From: Chondrosia reniformis
Taxonomy: Eukaryota; Porifera; Demospongiae; Chondrillida; Chondrillidae
DNA length: 64,000 nucleotides
NCBI GenBank assembly: GCA_947172415.1
Contig: OX359190.1
Coordinates: forward strand, 1,798,001 to 1,862,000
Direction of reading: 5' to 3'
Part shown: piece after piece, positions 47,410-58,811 of the stretch
Position numbering within the stretch: the stretch's first letter is position 1
Layout of the letters: every line of letters starts with the position of its first letter
Program-made: the position numbers and the translations under genes
Notes under the pieces: model-generated
What the model saw: only the letters and a program-made list of their open reading frames with translations
The model's database searches: none
Told to the model about the DNA's origin: nothing

Positions 47410-47994
47410 CTTGCTGCTTACTAGATGAATTTTGATATGAAAATAGGGTAACGATATTCCAGGATTCTCTAGTTAGGGAGAAATACCGGGTGAATACCGG
47501 TGACGTATACATTGCTGCAATTAAAGCGCCCCCTATAATGATAGCGCCCCAAAAGTTGAAATTACGAAGACTCAAGTACTAAAGGAAGATTACAATTATA
47601 GTAGAACTTAGACTGGGATAGACTATGATTATATAGAGAGAATAAGTAGAGTAGTCTCCTTTTTACAGTCCTCATAACTTAATCATCCCAATTTGTCTTT
47701 TTTCCCTTGCCAAGCCCATGTTTGATTTTTTGATTTTAAACCATTGCATTATTAGCAAGAGTTACTAACAGAAGATAGCTAATGGGTAAATCAAACTCCC
47801 TCGTATACGATGCATTCGACAAAATTCAATGCCATTCTAGGAATTATCCAGCAGACCCGTGCATATTAGTGCATATGCTGGAGTTATAGATAAACACATT
47901 CATTAGGTGCTTCCGTCTATGACATCATGACTGAAAATAAATCACTCCTCATACTAATGACGTATTACTAATACTGAGGTCAAAGGTGAACAAA
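47410..47994. promoter_or_regulatory. Intergenic region between divergent CHMP5 and NDUFA4
   Basis: The 585 bases separating two head-to-head start codons; probably a shared promoter region. A TGACGTAT half-site (47,500-47,507) and TGACGTAT near 47,959 are CRE-like. No TATA box is convincing. Confidence 0.45.
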
Positions 47995-48571
47995 ATGCCT
48001 CTCGCGCAGTTGGCTCAGCACAAAGCAGTAAGATTTAGTTCCTTAGTCTAAAGAGTCAAATAGTTTATACCTCTATATCCAAATAGATATTGTAACCCAA
48101 TTATGTGTCTTAATCGTTGGAGTTGAGTTCAAGTTTGGTCTTGTTGAGGGTTCTTAACTTCCGTTATAGTTTGTTCCTTCTCGTCCGATTCTCTCAGCTT
48201 ATTCCACTGGTCGCAATAATGGGCGTGGGATGTGGTATAGCAGCCTTTCAGATATTTAGAGCGTCAACGAAATATCCAGACGTCTCGTAAGTTGCCAGTG
48301 TTTAAAAATGGCCGTAATGTGTTTCAAAGTCCTGTAGATTATTCTCAGTGTGTGAAGGAAGGTGTTCCTGTTTGACTGTAGGTTTGACAGGAAGAATAAT
48401 CCTCATCCTTGGGAGAAGGTTAAGCCAGATGAAAATGTCAAGGTACTGAAAAAACTGAGAAGGCCATTAGTCTACAGATATGAAAAATCTAATATACCAT
48501 TTTCCTACATGCTATGCCTATTCTGTAAAAGAACCTATAGGGGAACTAAACCTGAAGAGAGCTTTGGATGA
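47995..48571 (+). CDS. NDUFA4: NDUFA4-like cytochrome oxidase/complex I-associated subunit
   Basis: Small inner-mitochondrial-membrane subunit. Exon 1 is 47,995-48,027 (MPLAQLAQHKA), exon 2 is 48,198-48,286, and exon 3 starts at 48,382; phases 0 and 2 match. The joined peptide shows the family pattern: LIPLVAIMGVG (membrane segment), then KYPDVS and FDRKNNPHPWEKVKP (compare NPDV.WDR.NPEPWNK in human). Exon 2 has a good pyrimidine tract and CAG, so the in-frame ATG inside it is not the start. The C-terminus is uncertain. Reading on gives a tail derived from dispersed repeat R1 that stops at 48,571, while a GTACTG at 48,443 could be a donor to an exon I cannot identify. The human protein is 81 residues. 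Confidence 0.75.
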
Positions 48572-48600
48572 AGATACAGGAGTCTTTTCTTCCTTCTTTT
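48484..48600 (+). repeat. Dispersed repeat R1 copy beside NDUFA4
   Basis: Core words CATGCTATGCC, CTATAGGGAACTAAACC and GAGAGCTTTGGATGAAGATAC are shared with copies at 55,408, 58,878 and 62,935 (plus) and 31,290 and 61,975 (minus). It overlaps the predicted tail of NDUFA4 exon 3. Confidence 0.65.
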
Positions 48601-48721
48601 GTGCATGTACATCAGTTTAAACAAAGTGTATGTATAGGGTAGAGAGCAGTGCTGTGACAATAATTAAGTGTTTAGTTGTGGTTGTCCCTAGTTCAATATC
48701 ACAGTAACTGCTTCTACTCCA

Positions 48722-48740
48722 CCCCCCCCCCCCCCCCCCC
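48722..48740. repeat. Homopolymer C run
   Basis: A run of 19 C; its length in an assembly should be treated with caution. Confidence 0.9.
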
Positions 48741-49260
48741 AGGATAGCTTAGTTCTTGGTATTTCGTATTTACATATATTTATGAGGCAGTAAAATGGAT
48801 CATTTATCTTAGCTTGACGAGTTATTCTTTTGTGTCAGAGATCCCAATATGAAGTGTTGTGGGAGATGTTATGTATTTTACTGTTCAGACTAGTCCATGA
48901 AAAAACTAAATTAAAGTATAATTGGTCATTTGACATAAACCATAAACCTTACATAAGCTATGTAATTCATTTTTACTAATCCACATTCATACACCAAACT
49001 GAAGCTTAAAGACTTTAACTTTTAAAATAAATTTTCATAAGTATAGAAAATGAACATCTCAAAGGTTTCATAGTGTATGGAGCAGTATCTGAATTACACT
49101 TCCTCAACCTTCCTACACAATTAAGTACAGGGTACAGGGTACAAAGGTTATAATATGACCTTACCTCAGGTTTAATTATAATGCTGCCAATTAAGGGATA
49201 GTTTTGCCCTGGATGATTAAACAGCTGAAATATGATTAATACAAAAAGGATTTCTTTACA
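48741..49260. other. Intergenic stretch, no gene seen
   Basis: AT-rich sequence with no splice-bounded frame. It contains a small tandem repeat of CAGGGTA near 49,125-49,145. Confidence 0.4.
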
Positions 49261-49261
49261 C

Positions 49262-49560
49262 TTTATTTTTGAGTCTTTTGAAAGGGTCATCTTCTAAAGA
49301 CACTCTAAAAGTCAAAAGATAAGTTCGACGCAGTTAGAAGAATTCCTTACTCTATTTACTTTTGAGTGTTTCATCTTTTGAACTTCTTGAGCACCTAGAG
49401 ATGCAGTCGGTAGCAATCTTTTCAAAGTCAGATCTTACGACCCCATGGGTCTTCTTCAGTGAAACAAAGGATCTGACAAAGATTAAGAAGACCCTAAGGG
49501 TTGAAACATCTGACTTTGAAAAGATTGTTACTAACTGCATCTCTAGGTGCTGTTAGAAGA
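49262..49560. repeat. Complex foldback element
   Basis: Two nested inverted repeats: AATCTTTTCAAAGTCAGATC at about 49,413 faces ATCTGACTTTGAAAAGATTG at about 49,508, and GCACCTAGAGATGCAG faces CTGCATCTCTAGGTGC. Inside are two degenerate copies of the GAAGAAGACCC...GGGT motif seen at 44,805 and 59,474. Confidence 0.6.
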
Positions 49561-49977
49561 AATTATTCTATTAATCTTAATTTAGATATTTAATTACTTT
49601 GTTATCTAACATAATTTAACAGGTGAATTAAAATTAGTTACTAATTGCATTTTGTTTGTACTTAATTTTCTTCCTCAAATAGTTCCATTTCTCTTTCAAT
49701 CACCTTACGTATGTAGTTCTTTCCGACAACAAAGGATCTGTCAAAGATTAAGAATGAACGACCCAAGTTTTGATGATCTCTTGAAAGCATCTTTTAAAGT
49801 TATGAACATCTAAACTCAGTCATAGGTTCATGTGTTAATAACGTTGAACTATACCATCATTAATATTAGAGTAATGTGTATTTGGTGTTGTTATTATACA
49901 TACATACATACTACAGTAACAATGATGAACAGCCGTTTATGAGATGCACCATTTCAGATGGCGGACATTTTGTACAT

Positions 49978-50062
49978 TAGTCTCGTATCCAGCCCCAACA
50001 TTCGCATAAATGGCTACGCCTTAGAAAATGGCGGCCGAGTTTGGTCTAGGTACGAGACTAAA
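49978..50062. mobile_element. Short derivative of the TAGTCTCGTA element
   Basis: About 85 bases starting TAGTCTCGTATCCAGCCCCAAC and ending GTACGAGACTA. It has the same termini as the 430-bp elements but almost no interior. No clear target duplication is visible. Confidence 0.55.
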
Positions 50063-50796
50063 AAGCCCTGTATCGTCTTTGCTTGCCATGCCGATAAGCG
50101 ATACTGCCTGTTTCTATCCTTCTTGAGGACGAGTGTGCGAATTCTGTTTGCAGAACGGGTCTACTTTTGCCTACCAAAGTTGAGCTTGCACAATATATGT
50201 GGTGTGCCAGATTTGGCCTGTGATGTGAACAAACTATATTATATATATTATTTATATTTATTGTCATTTTTTAGTGCTACATTGGACTTTTGTAATGTCC
50301 TAGCACCTGTTGGTGTGGTGCACTCTAATCATGATATTGATTGATTGATTGATATACTTTTATTGCGTAATAGCGGCAGAGTCTATATAGTCTGGCGTGC
50401 TTTCCCCCACCTCCTGCCAGCCGCCGATAATTGCGCGGGGCAAAAAAGTAGGGTCCAGCAGAAAATGTAAATACCACACCTCGCGGATAAGCAGGCGTAC
50501 ATACAAATCACGTTCTATGGGACGTTGTTTCGGCGGTCCGACGATGGTTTCAGCTGAAGCGTCTTGTGATTTGTGCCTAAAGGACGCCCTCAAAATTACG
50601 GAAAGAGTAAGAATATACTCCCCAGTAGGCGCCCGTTTACAGATGTGAAATCGCCATGACCCAATCGGTAGCCTATATAGCTGTAAGCTGATTGGTCGAG
50701 ATGAGGTGTGGCATTTACATTTCCTTAGACCCTGCTTTATCAACGATATCGATACAAAGCATTTACTACACTAGCCACATACGGCGGAGAACAGTT
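50063..50796. other. Upstream region of the methyltransferase gene
   Basis: No second gene is supported. There is a short ATTG repeat at 50,336-50,352. The frame upstream of the chosen start is open to an ATG at 50,692, but the added residues do not resemble the methyltransferase family. Confidence 0.4.
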
Positions 50797-51573
50797 ATGA
50801 ATAGTAAATTAGCTTCGGAATATCTCAGAGAATGCTATGAACGTAGCAACAATGAAATAAGTAAGCAAAAGAACGCGAGAATGCGCTTACTATTCGATCT
50901 GTACCAAAAGTATAGTAAAGATTGGGATATATCAAAGGCTAGCCTGTTGGAGATTGGAGGAGGTCCTTCATTATTAAACTCCATTGTTGCTGCTCCATAT
51001 TTTAGTAAAATTGTATTTTCAGAGTATGATTCAGGAATGAGGGAAAAGGTAACTGAATGGAAAGAAAAGCACTCGGACATGTTTGACTGGTCGCCCTACT
51101 TCAGCTTCGTGTACGGCGATCTCATGGGGATGAATCCAGCAGATGTTGTAAGGCAACAGGAGGCACTGAGAGGAAAACTTGCTCATGTAATTCATGGGAA
51201 TTACTTGGAGGACGGCGTTATTGACAGTGCGTATGTACCAGAAGAGAAATTTCAAATGGTAGTGGCTATTTATTGTCTGGCTATCGATCACGATATCGGT
51301 GACAACTTGACGATGAGACTGAAACGAATATCTTCCTTATTGAAAGAAAATGGGTTTATTCTCGCTACAATTTGTGGAGAAGGGAGTTTTTATAAACTTT
51401 TGCCGACTTCAAAGAAAACAAAAGTATTTAATTTAACAAAAGATGATATTAAGAATGATTTCGAAACTGCTGGCTTTGATATAAGAGAACATCAAATTTT
51501 TCCAGAAGCAGTTTCCTCAAGGAATAATGTTCAGTTTGGCAATTGTGTGCTAGCTTGTAAACTCGGGATATAG
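50797..51573 (+). CDS. NNMT/PNMT/TEMT-family N-methyltransferase
   Basis: Single-exon, 258-residue cytosolic SAM-dependent methyltransferase of the family that holds nicotinamide, phenylethanolamine and thioether methyltransferases. It starts MNSKLASEYLRECYER. The SAM-binding motif I is LLEIGGGPSLLNSI at about 50-63, followed by VFSEYDSGMREKVTEW. The family signature FDWSPYFSFVYGDLMG is at about 98-113, with VVAIYCLAIDH and the C-terminal NVQFGNCVLACKLG. The substrate cannot be told from sequence. A polyadenylation hexamer AATAAA is at about 51,631. Its 3' end converges on the last exon of FYCO1 with only about 80 bases between the two stop codons. Lack of introns beside intron-rich neighbours suggests retroposition or an ancestrally intronless gene. 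Confidence 0.88.
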   Translation: MNSKLASEYLRECYERSNNEISKQKNARMRLLFDLYQKYSKDWDISKASLLEIGGGPSLLNSIVAAPYFSKIVFSEYDSGMREKVTEWKEKHSDMFDWSPYFSFVYGDLMGMNPADVVRQQEALRGKLAHVIHGNYLEDGVIDSAYVPEEKFQMVVAIYCLAIDHDIGDNLTMRLKRISSLLKENGFILATICGEGSFYKLLPTSKKTKVFNLTKDDIKNDFETAGFDIREHQIFPEAVSSRNNVQFGNCVLACKLGI

Positions 51574-51652
51574 TACTAATGTATTAACTGAGATTTTTAT
51601 AGTAGCATTTTTTTTATAAAATTACAATATAATAAAATGTTGTGTACACATT

Positions 51653-54600
51653 TCAGTGACCGAGTTTAGTTATTACTTTATACTGCAAACTACATCCTGC
51701 AAATCTGTCAAGAAAAGAAGGAAAAAGATTAAAGGATGGATAGATCCGTGCATGGATGGATGAATGGGTGGGTGGATGGATTGATGGATGAACGGGTGGA
51801 TGGATGGATTGATGGATGAATGGGTGGGTGGATGGATGGATGGATGGGTGGCTGGATGAATGAATGGGTGGCTGGATGGATGGATGGGTGGATGGATGGA
51901 TGGATGGGTGGATGGGTTAATGTATGGATGGGTGGGTGGATGTATGGGTAGATGGGTGGCTGGGTGGCTGAATGTATTAAAGGATGGATAGATCCGTGCA
52001 TGGATGAATTGGTGAGTGGATGGATTGATGGATGAATGGGTGGATGGATGGATGGATTGATGGATGAATGGGTGGGTGGATGGATGGATGAATGGGTGGA
52101 TGGATGGATTGATGGATGAATGGGTTGGTGGGTGGATGGATTGATGGATGAATGGGTGGGTGGATGGATTGATGGATGGATGGGTGAATGTATGGATGGA
52201 TGGGTGAATGTATGGATGGGTGGGTGGATGTATGGGTGGATGGGTAGCTGGGTGGCTGAATGTAGTGATTCTTTCTTAATTTGGTTGGCAAAGATGACAA
52301 GTGCTAACTTGGAAAATCCATTATCAAACACTAAAACATATTGCCCCTCCTTCTGTGCCACAACTTTTCCAGTTAATTTGGTCTTATGTGAGGCACATCT
52401 TCGAGATGGTAATACCTGTTAATGAGAAACAAGGAGAGAAGAAAATTTGGTATAAAGATTGTATCCTCATCCAAAGTTTTACAGTTTTTTAATAAGCGAA
52501 AAGGCTAAAGGAAAACAGTATATAATACATATTACTTAACAGTGGCAGATCTAGGGGGGGATCCAGGGGTGCAAAGGAACCCCCTTTTGCCTGTAAGTTG
52601 GCTTTCATAAGTACAAGAGCAAGAATTTACAGGCTGAAATACTGTAGCAGAAATAATAAAACTTCAATTCAATTCAATAATCTATATTATTAAGACAGTT
52701 TATACGACCTATTCAAATGCGGCAGCGACTCACACCTCTACTGCTGTATGTATTATTCTCGCCATTATGCATTACATAATCAATAACACAATATAGACGT
52801 AAAATTATTATTTATCCAGAAATTTGGAACCACCCTTTCTAAAATCCTAGATCCGCCACTGTACTATCTGTATATTTTCTCAAATACATGTCAAGTGAAC
52901 ACCAGACATTTCTGTCACGGTAACCACATCATGTCACCAATATTTTAGATTCAAAACTAGCAATATGTCTGTACAAAAGAACTAAACTGCAAAATGCAGT
53001 GTGGATGTACTATGTATATAAAGATTGCTTAACTAGATTGAGTGCTCCTATCAACCTCAGAAAGTTATAAATTCAAAGAATGAACGAGAATTGGACTCAC
53101 TTCGGTGCGCTGGTCTGACTTGATGTAATACATGGCAAAGGCTAGTCCTTTTGGTTCAGATTGGAACTCCCACTCAATGATAGACCTAGCCTTATCTACC
53201 TGGACAGTCACCTCATGAGATTGACCTGCTCTGAGCGAGATAGAATCCACCTCAGTCTGTGTAGAGAGTGACAGAGACATGGATGATTAAACAGTAAATC
53301 CTTTAAAAAAACAGTTGTGGTTTGCTAATCACCACAATATTGCACATACGTACACACATGTATACAGGAGTAATCTCAAACCTGTAAATCTGTGGTATCA
53401 GCCCTTGTATGCACTAAAACAGTTGTGGTTTACTTATCACCACACACATATGCAAACCTGTAAATTTGTGGTTGCTGCCCCTTTAGACTGGATGGATTCA
53501 CTCCTCTCTCCACCATCACTCCTACTAGCCTCACCTTTGGTTTTGAGACTTTCCAGTTTCTCTTTCAGTTCGTCCATATTGAGTTGAGAATTTGAGATCC
53601 TGTCTCGCGGGTTGGGTAACAGATCTGTAAATCAAAAAGATTAAAAGCTTGATAAATATATGCCAATTTTGTTAAAAAAAATTGAAAATGAAAATTTTCT
53701 GTACATATATGTAAGTTGATAGTACAGAGATTCATTTTACATATAATTACATAATTCCTATATATGTTAAGTATTACTTTGGGGTCAAAGGTCAAATCTA
53801 CCCAATATGGAGTCACAATGAAGCAGCTATCAAGGACCAAGTGACACTATGTACCTTCTTTTGACCTAAATATGACAGCTTAAGGTAATATAGGATTCAG
53901 CCAATCATTTTCCAGCTCATGGTATTTCTAATAAGACGTGTACCATTAAGTTGAGTTGTGTACGTATATGGTATCGGTTATCCAGTTATGTGAGATCAAA
54001 GTGATAATCAAACCACAAGTAATCTCAGACAAATGTCAAGAAGAGGGAAAAATGCATAATTGGTGGGAAAATTCCACCCATGTAGGACAGCTAATTATGA
54101 TTACCAGTGTTCTGCTGCTATGCTACAATTGTCACAACATATGTACAGAAACGTTTCTAAATCACTGAACCACAAAAACCATTCACTAGGATCTCCTGGC
54201 AGTTTACATGATTAAACCAATGCCGCTACATAGATACATACCGTATTATTTCTAATATAAGCCCAGGGCTTGTAAATCAACTTTGTTGGGACAATTTCCA
54301 CGTAAACTATGTATAGAAAGCAGCATGCTTGATAAGATGAATACCATAAGTACTTTAGTAGTACGTGTGTTAGTGGGCTTATATTGGGGACTGGCTTCTA
54401 TTATTTCAATAACTCGTAAAGGTGGGTTTCTATTGGACCTGGGCTTATATTAGAGATAATACAGTATGTATATAGGTACACTGAAAGTCACTGCAGCACC
54501 TGTATCATTGTGTAGGGGATTGCTATCACTGACAGTCCCTTGATCACCACCTATCTTGTCCACAATGCAGATGGGATCTGGTGTCCCCTCGGAGAACCCT

Positions 54601-57600
54601 TCCACTGTCCTCAGTGTGTAGGGCAGACCCTCACCCACCTCTCCGTCCACTAGAGATATCACAGAGTACTCCCTTGTGTTGCTGGTTGCCGGGGGAGTGG
54701 AATAGCTGTTGTAGGAGGATCCATAACCTGGAGGACCGAGAGAAGAGAGGTTCAATGTAATGATGGGTGACTGGAGAAGGAGTAAATGTAGACTGGAGAT
54801 AGATCTACAAAGGGAAGTGTGGATCTGAAAATGGAAGTTTGGATCTACAATTGGAAATCTAGCTGGATCTGCTTTGAAATGGAAGTGGGGATCTGAAGAG
54901 CAAGAGGTATCAGAGATGGAAGTGGATCGATCTGATATGAATCTGAAGATGGAAATGCAGATTTCAAAATGGAAGTGTATGTAGATTGGAAGGAGAAATG
55001 TTTTCACTTTTCCTAATTAGGTGGCCACAAAAGTTGATTAATACAGGAATCAGTATGTATGTCTTTTAATAAGAGACATTCAGGGCTTTTAAAAAGAAAA
55101 TGAGTCTCTTGATAAGAAGTGCCACCACATTAAAGAGTGGTCCTTCTTTGTGAAAAGGTATTTCTAATGCAAGTCATACCACTTTGACTTTGTGTGTCGG
55201 TGTCATCGTCTTCACATAGGCTAGAGTTATCTTGAAAATTTCTTATTGTCTGTTCAAGTTCTTCGTTACTTATACAGGTTGCTTTGCTCTTCGAGTTACG
55301 ACGCTGGTAACACGAATTACACACACGCACCGGAGCCCTGCGAGTGTGCAAGTTAGAGATTACAATGAGATTCATATTCAGGTATGGAACTAGCTGCACA
55401 TTTTTCCATATGAATAATCTAACACACCATTTCTTACATGCTATACATCTACTTTAGAATAAAATGCCTATAGGGAACTAAACCTAGTGAGAGCTTTGGA
55501 TGAGGATAAAAGAGGTTACTTCTCTACTTCTTTTCCTCTCCACTGGGCCAGACAGCTGTTTCTGAGAATTTCACCGTTCATCAATTACCTAGGGAATCTT
55601 AATCTTCTAAATCTTTTACAAATCCTTCATATATGGGGTAGGATACAGGGAGTTATAATGGGATGGAATAGTTCAAAACTCTCCCCCTAACTGAGTGTGG
55701 TATCAGAATTTCATTGGATGACCAACTAACTTGCTGAAGGTGGTCTGCATCTTGTTGCCACAGCAACCGCCACAAAAGATCAGTCCACAGGATCTGCAGT
55801 GGTGTTTCCTATTCAGCATGGTGAAGGCCGTCTGACAGGCTATGCACTTTGTGATGTTCTTGGACTCCTGCCAAGTCAGAGACAAGTTGTCCTCCAGTTC
55901 TAAGGCATGTTGCCATAGCGATGCCTTCTGCCTGTAATACAAAATGGAAGCATTTTAGAACCTCAAAAATTCAACTACAAACATACATTACATGGATTTC
56001 TATTGTAAAAGATACTGTAAAACCCTCAATATTTAGGTCCATTATAATTTAGTGTTTTACTGTATATGACTAATTAGCATCCATTAAATATAGCTTTTTG
56101 TTGTAAATACTTGCTCCACACTACTGCTCATGTGTAATAATAAACATTTTAGCGACCATAAATGTTAGCAAATTATATCACATCACTAATTTCGCTAACA
56201 TTAATGGTGTGCTAATATTGAGGGCTTTACAGTACATTTACTAGCCCCAAAGACAGTAATAATTTCAACCACTGAGGTAGCAGCCCCTACCTACCATCAG
56301 TGAACACCTCATCTGATCACAGTTTACAGTGATGAGGATTTTAAACACTCAATTTTGGCTGTTGGTGATAATGAACTAACAATAATGTCAATTTAGACTA
56401 TTTTGTGAACAAATATATGCATAAAATCAGTAGAGGTGTCTCAGGTATATATTGAAAGTTCGAACGTACTTTAGGAGACCACGGATAGCTCGACGTAGCT
56501 CTTCATTCTCCTTCTCCAATAATTCTAACTTAACCGAATCACTCTTTATCTGTTCCTTCAATCTGTCCTTTTCTTTCTACAGCACACAAAAAATAGAACA
56601 CTATTATCTTGTGTTGCGAAACTATTATCTTGTGTTGCGAAACTATTATATTGTGTTGTGCAAGAGTACAAATTGTATAAAGCCTGCATGTGCAAGGAAT
56701 GAGATAACCATGAGATACACTCCGTTGCTGGGGCAACCAAGGCAAATTATATTCCACAACTAAAGTATAACTATAATAAGAGGCACTTTGGCCTCTTATT
56801 ATAGTTATACAATGTGATATCCCACCAATAACTCAGTAAATACTTATAAGCTTGTGTTATCCTGCAAAAATGCGTGAAAAGCCTGGTGGCGGAGTGTATA
56901 ACTATTACACACGTATATTACATCTAATCACCAAGGTGACCTAATTTCAAAGTCTCATCTTGGTTGAGTTCAAAGTCTTATTAAAAATGGCAACCAGTGA
57001 TCACCTCTCAGTCATCCAAGACGACAAAACCATTACAGAACCACAGACAGCTGTTTCACTCTCCTTTGGGCTCATCAGTGTGGTACACTTTGGTGGTGGG
57101 TTTGAAGGATTGTCTACAACTTATAAATCAATCACAAGTGAAATACTTGTGGTTAAGAGCAACTGAAGGCTAGTCTACTGGAGAGATGTGTTGAACAGCT
57201 ACATGTGTATATAAGGACAAGTCCATCACTTACACTTGTTCTCATAAGCTCTTCTCTGTCCTTATCTCTCAAAAGGGACACTTCTGCAAGCTGCTCCTGA
57301 AAAGACTGCCATTTTACATTGGACTCCTGAAGCTACAAATACCAACAAGTTCCATTTTATACATATACGTATACGTTCACACAGGGTATTATAACAATAG
57401 CTCTAGATTGAATTCACATAACTCTCGAAATTTGACATTTGAGGGTCTATATAGAAAGTGATACACAGGTCAAAGGGGAAAGGTACATCTCATAAAGACA
57501 CATGATCACAATACCCGCTGAAGAGTTCCAAAGTAACTAAAGAAGAATGCATGAGCAGGAGATTGAGTCACCTCTGTCCTAAGAGATGTCAAAATGAGCT

Positions 57601-58777
57601 CCTTCTGAGAAACCTGCTTATCCTTCGAGTCTTCTTCTTGGAGAATTTTATCACGGAAAGTTTGAAGGTCTTCCTGAGCTCTCTGATACAACTACAAATT
57701 GAAGAAAGGTAACAACTGTGACAAAGATACATTTAATACAGAGATAAGTGAACCACAACCATCCTAGAATGATAAGGGTTAAAAAATTTGATAACCAGCT
57801 CAAAGAAAACGAGTTCTAAAAGTGACTATTCACATGTAAACTACAAACTACGTATACACGCCAGTTCCTCAATCCCTCACAGACGTTAGTGTACATCCTT
57901 TTTAATTAAACATTGTGTTCTTACTGTATAAATTGGAAGAAAGGACTTTGAAAGGGGATTCCCCCATTTCCCATCATTCTACCCTCTAGCTACATAGTTA
58001 CAGCCATTTGTGCTGGTACATAGAAACACTATTCCTTCCTCCAGACCAACCTGTGAAGCTTTATCTCTCTCCATGACAAGTGCACTTATTCGAAACTTTA
58101 GTGAAGAGGTCTCCTCATCCATCATGGATTGCGACGATCTCAGCTCCTCCTGAACCTGTTTGTGTTCCTCCTTCCATTTCTCCATCTCCTCCTCTCTCAC
58201 ACTCACCTGCTGCTGCACCTGGGCCAGCTGATCCTCCAGCCGACCGCACTTGTCTTCAACTGTGGTGAATTGTGCTTGCAATCCCACATTGACGGCTTCT
58301 TTCTGAAGGAGCTGTTGTTCAAGATTGGAACACTTTGACTGAAGGTTGCTAAGAGATTTGGTTAACTCTTCCTCTGTGACAGACTTCTTTGCAAGTTCAT
58401 TTAAAGCCTCTCCCAGCTCATCATCTACAACACAATATGTAGAAGATCTTATTGGACAAAATGGCCTCCGATATGGAAGATTTTATTATATATTGTTACA
58501 AATCATCAAGAGAATATATAAAAGAGAATTAACCTTTCTTTGAAATGGCTTCCTGCATCGTCTTTCTCTCCTTCTCCAAAATAACTCTCTCCTTCCCAAT
58601 CTCCTCAATCTTGGCAAATGTGTCTACTCGCTGACGAGGCATGGGTGCAACATCTTCAGCGTTCACCTCAGTCCAACTCATCTCAAGGCTCTACATTTGA
58701 AATAGAAAAGGGGAAGCACCCATCTCTGATGTACGCATACATACATACATACATACATACCTACATACATACATACA

Positions 58778-58811
<34 letters not shown>

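Larger units (their letters stand above)
51653..53256 (-). other. FYCO1: GOLD domain of FYCO1 (three exons)
   Basis: Exon 53,256-53,101 ([34 protein letters not shown]), exon 52,415-52,309 ([28 protein letters not shown]) and a last exon 51,704-51,653 ([16 protein letters not shown]-stop). The last junction uses a GTTAGC donor and a strong pyrimidine tract ending GACAG. It restores a C-terminus of the same length class as other GOLD domains. Confidence 0.75.

Noticed and set aside
47363-47575. Minus-strand ORF with a hydrophobic stretch upstream of CHMP5 copy 1
   Set aside because: It overlaps the CHMP5 start in another frame, is not conserved in the duplicated promoter, and has no recognisable homology.
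48234-48286. Start of NDUFA4 at the ATG inside exon 2
   Set aside because: A pyrimidine tract and CAG precede LIPLVAIMG, and a fitting first exon (MPLAQLAQHKA) with a GTAAG donor lies upstream.
50692-50796. Upstream start for the methyltransferase
   Set aside because: The 35 extra residues are not family-like. The start at 50,797 (MNSKLASEYLRECYER) gives the usual length.
51729-52361. 210-codon open frame ending in His-Pro-Ser-Ile repeats as a true FYCO1 C-terminus or separate gene
   Set aside because: The open frame is a by-product of the TGGA minisatellite. A donor at 52,308 and an acceptor at 51,705 restore a GOLD-like C-terminus in the correct phase.
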